Assembly: GCA_016928525.1 (NCBI GenBank)
Contig: JAFGKO010000271.1
Location: 1-16,279, forward strand
Length of the DNA: 16,279 nt
Source of the DNA: Anaerolineales bacterium
Lineage (GTDB): Bacteria > Chloroflexota > Anaerolineae > Anaerolineales > Villigracilaceae
Direction of reading: 5' to 3'
Part shown: positions 14,315 through 16,279 of the stretch, piece after piece
Layout of the letters: the number at the start of each line of letters is the position of its first letter
Position numbering within the stretch: position 1 is the stretch's first letter
The notes under the pieces: generated by a model
Seen by the model: only the letters and a program-made list of their open reading frames with translations
What the model was told of the DNA's origin: nothing
Database searches by the model: none
Made by a program: the position numbers and the translations under genes

Positions 14315-14334
14315 GGATATGAAAGGAATAACTC

Positions 14335-15666
14335 ATGGCAACTCGATTTGAAAATGGAATTGTAGTAACGCTTGGCAAGAACAACCGCGTCATCTGGAAC
14401 GGATCGGTCGTCACGGATGGGGAGAACATCGCGGCAATCGGCGAAGCGGCTGAATTGAAAAAACGTTTCCCCAACGCGGAAGCAGTGGATTGCGCGGGCA
14501 AGATCATCTTGCCCGGCTTTATCTGCGCCCACCACCATTTCTATTCCACCATGGCGCGCGGCATGGCCATCCCTGGCGAACCCGCCTCGAACTTCGTGGA
14601 AATCCTCGAGCGCTTATGGTGGAAGGTAGATAGGGCTATCGACGGCGAAGACATCACGCTCTCGGCGCAAATCCCCTTGATCGAGTGCATTCGCAATGGG
14701 ACGACTACCATCATCGATCACCATGCTTCACCCGCGATGCGCGACGGTTCCCTCGACCTGATCGAGGCCGCTGTGCGGGAGGCAGGCTTGCGCGCCTCGC
14801 TATGTTACGAGGTCTCGGACCGCAATGCCAAAGGTGGCGGGATTGCCGAAAACGAACGCTTCATCAAGAAGATTGGCAAAGACGACGGCCAGATCGCGGC
14901 CATGATGGGCCTGCACGCCTCCTTCACACTATCCGACGAAACGCTCGAAACCTGCGTGGGCATCGCCAAGGATGCGGGCGTGGGCTGCCACATCCACGTG
15001 GCGGAGGATGCCGCCGACAGGCAGGATTCCCTCGACAAGTACGGTGTACCCACCGTTGAACGGCTGCACAGGCTGAACGTCACGGGCGAGAAATCCATCT
15101 TCGTCCACTGTGTACATATAGACGAGGCCGAAATGGACACCGTCGCGGCCACCAACACCATTATTGTCCACAACCCTGAATCGAACATGAACAACGCCGT
15201 GGGCGTCACTAAGATTCTAAAAATGCTGGCAAAGGGCATCCTGGTTGGCCTTGGCACTGATGGCATGGCTTCAGATATGCTGTCCCAGATGCGCTGCGCC
15301 TATCTGCTCCACCGTCTCGACAACCGCGACCCGCGCGTGGCCTTCATGGAAGCGCCGCAACTGCTGCTGGAGAACAACGCTGACATCGTCGAGCGCCAGT
15401 TCGGGATCCGCGTAGGCGAACTGGCTGAAGGCCGTCCAGCCGACCTGGCCATCCTGGATTACCAGCCACCTACCCCGCTGGATGAAAACAACTTCCTGGG
15501 ACACCTGATCTTCGGCCTGACAGATTCGACCGTGGACACCACCGTCTGCCGTGGTCAGATATTGATAAAGAACAAGCAGATTCTGAGCATGGATGAAGAG
15601 CGCATCGCCGCCCGCTCACGCGAACTGGCATCGCAGGTCTGGAAGCGACTGCAAGCGATGGATTAA
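14335..15666 (+). CDS. ssnA: SsnA-type amidohydrolase
   Basis: A metal-dependent amidohydrolase-superfamily protein of 443 residues, matching the roughly 440-residue SsnA family. Metal ligands and motifs: H66-x-H68 in GFICAHHHF, H194 in GLHASF, H219-x-H221 and E224 in HIHVAED, HNPESNMNNAVG (279-290) and D309 in GLGTDGM. SsnA genes in Enterobacteria and anaerobes cluster with ygfK and selenium-dependent molybdenum hydroxylase genes. The pair has been linked to anaerobic purine breakdown, with SsnA hydrolysing the reduced ring. Here the neighbour is a DPD-type reductase in place of YgfK. The start has AAAGGA seven nt upstream. The 153-nt leader is mostly a palindromic repeat, and a strong terminator follows. 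Family assignment is firm; the substrate is inferred. Confidence 0.92.
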   Translation: MATRFENGIVVTLGKNNRVIWNGSVVTDGENIAAIGEAAELKKRFPNAEAVDCAGKIILPGFICAHHHFYSTMARGMAIPGEPASNFVEILERLWWKVDRAIDGEDITLSAQIPLIECIRNGTTTIIDHHASPAMRDGSLDLIEAAVREAGLRASLCYEVSDRNAKGGGIAENERFIKKIGKDDGQIAAMMGLHASFTLSDETLETCVGIAKDAGVGCHIHVAEDAADRQDSLDKYGVPTVERLHRLNVTGEKSIFVHCVHIDEAEMDTVAATNTIIVHNPESNMNNAVGVTKILKMLAKGILVGLGTDGMASDMLSQMRCAYLLHRLDNRDPRVAFMEAPQLLLENNADIVERQFGIRVGELAEGRPADLAILDYQPPTPLDENNFLGHLIFGLTDSTVDTTVCRGQILIKNKQILSMDEERIAARSRELASQVWKRLQAMD

Positions 15667-15684
15667 GCAATCTGCAAAAATTAT

Positions 15685-15714
15685 AAAGTTCCCGACGAAC
15701 CGGGAACTTTTTTT
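15685..15714 (+). terminator. Rho-independent terminator after ssnA
   Basis: AAAGTTCCCG (15685-15694) and CGGGAACTTT (15701-15710) form a perfect 10-bp stem with a 6-nt loop, and a run of seven T follows from 15708. It begins 18 bp after the ssnA stop and would separate ssnA from the downstream LLM gene. Confidence 0.92.
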
Positions 15715-15735
15715 CCATTTACTTGATTTCCCCCA

Positions 15736-15786
15736 ACCGGTGGTCTCGATACAGCGGAAATAAACACCGCCTACTCGACCACCGGT
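15736..15786. repeat. Two-tier palindromic repeat between ssnA and LLM gene
   Basis: ACCGGTGGTC (15736-15745) and GACCACCGGT (15777-15786) are perfect 10-bp inverted arms. GCGG (15754-15757) and CCGC (15767-15770) make an inner stem. The GGTGGTCTCGATA...TACTCGACCACC pattern matches a dispersed repeat common in high-GC bacteria (from memory). It lies behind the terminator, in non-transcribed or weakly transcribed DNA. Confidence 0.8.
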
Positions 15787-15840
15787 GAGCTTTAAAACTG
15801 AGATATCAGCCGTTTACCAACCAAGCTATTACCCCTATTA

Positions 15841-15849
15841 TGATACAAT
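15841..15849 (+). promoter_or_regulatory. Extended -10 promoter for LLM-class gene
   Basis: TGA-TACAAT gives a 5/6 -10 hexamer with the TGn extension and no clear -35. The predicted start near 15856 gives a leader of about 37 nt carrying GGAGGG. This supports a transcription unit separate from ssnA. Confidence 0.5.
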
Positions 15850-15892
15850 TTCGCCCTATCAGGAAAGAATAAAACTAATTGGAGGGTAGTCC

Positions 15893-16279
15893 GTGGAACG
15901 AGTAGCACTTTATCTGCAAGATTCTCATGATCTCCGCGATGGACTGGATTATGCCCGTTATGCCGAACAGCGCGGTTTCGAAGCCGTCTGGCAGGCGGAA
16001 TCACGCCTGGTGCGCGATGCCATCGTCCCAATGGCCGCCTATGCCGCCGTGACCGAGCACATCAAGGTCGGTTCGGGCGTGATCAATAACTGGACCCGCA
16101 ATGTCGGCTTGCTGGCTGCCACGCTTCTGACGCTAGATGACCTGGCCCCGAACCGCGTCATCTGCGGGATCGGCGCCTGGTGGGACCCGCTGGCGAAGAA
16201 CGTCGGCATCCAGCGCAGGAAACCGCTACTGGCCATGCGCGAGACCATCGAAGTGCTGCGCCGTTTGCTGAACATGGAA
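15893..16279 (+). CDS. LLM-class oxidoreductase, Mer-like, probably F420-dependent (3' truncated)
   Basis: The first 129 residues of a luciferase-like monooxygenase-family TIM barrel; the window ends before the stop. It shows [19 protein letters not shown] (20-38), [11 protein letters not shown] (60-70), where related enzymes have a cis-peptide bulge that binds F420, and [20 protein letters not shown] (92-111), followed by [13 protein letters not shown]. These match LLM proteins annotated as methylenetetrahydromethanopterin-reductase-like. F420 rather than FMN is likely because the cell makes F420 nearby, but this part of the sequence cannot settle it. The GTG start is firmly supported by GGAGGG (15881-15886) six nt upstream. 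It follows ssnA after a terminator and has its own promoter, so any functional link to the reductase/amidohydrolase pair is only by position. Confidence 0.88.
   Translation, partial: MERVALYLQDSHDLRDGLDYARYAEQRGFEAVWQAESRLVRDAIVPMAAYAAVTEHIKVGSGVINNWTRNVGLLAATLLTLDDLAPNRVICGIGAWWDPLAKNVGIQRRKPLLAMRETIEVLRRLLNME

Noticed and set aside
11653..15666. Selenium-dependent system implied by ssnA
   Set aside because: No selenocysteine-type in-frame TGA, SelD/SelA gene or molybdenum hydroxylase is present in the window; the link is only by family name.
1..16279. tRNA, rRNA, CRISPR, riboswitch or transposase genes
   Set aside because: Both strands of the gaps were read and no matching structure or motif was seen; all gaps are under 230 bp.

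Overview
This window most likely comes from a bacterium of the phylum Chloroflexota, probably class Anaerolineae. The evidence is circumstantial. It combines a bacterial coenzyme F420 operon with a stand-alone FbiB-type nitroreductase, heme A synthase, a YoaR/beta-lactamase-like cell-wall protein, a membrane-anchored NACHT-HEAT protein and several families of short palindromic repeats. GC is moderate (about 50-55 percent by eye) and gene density is high. No rRNA, tRNA, CRISPR array, transposase or prophage gene is visible, and no gap exceeds 300 bp. The largest gaps are 199 bp (11454-11652) and 226 bp (15667-15892).

Layout. Positions 1-1339 carry two leftward genes: a truncated pteridine-reductase-like SDR and a monofunctional proline dehydrogenase. 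A compact divergent promoter region (1340-1461) separates them from rightward ctaA (heme A synthase), which overlaps a secreted or anchored serine hydrolase by 4 nt. Next come a coiled-coil zinc-ribbon protein (COG1579/DUF164), possibly read from a leaderless transcript, and a large NACHT NTPase with a (T)GPL-repeat linker and HEAT-like C-terminus.

Positions 7313-11453 form a coenzyme F420 operon: npdG (F420:NADP oxidoreductase), cofE (gamma-glutamyl ligase), a PPOX-class protein likely to use F420, a nitroreductase resembling the C-terminal half of mycobacterial FbiB, cofD and cofC. This covers every step after FO; FO synthase (CofG/CofH or FbiC) is absent from the window. The nitroreductase suggests the dehydro-F420-0 (PEP-derived) route followed by FMNH2-dependent reduction.

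Positions 11653-16279 hold a single-chain dihydropyrimidine-dehydrogenase-type enzyme (NADPH/FAD/FMN/Fe-S), an SsnA-type amidohydrolase and the start of an LLM-class, probably F420-dependent, oxidoreductase. Reductase plus cyclic amidohydrolase is the logic of reductive ring opening of a nitrogen heterocycle. Several residues that bind pyrimidine in mammalian DPD appear replaced, so the substrate may be a purine or another heterocycle.

The most unusual DNA-level features are four different short palindromic repeats. One sits in frame inside cofE, one fills the npdG-cofE spacer, one is a composite element in the ssnA leader, and one follows the ssnA terminator. Several promoters share a TGn-TATAAT extended -10 design without a good -35 box.
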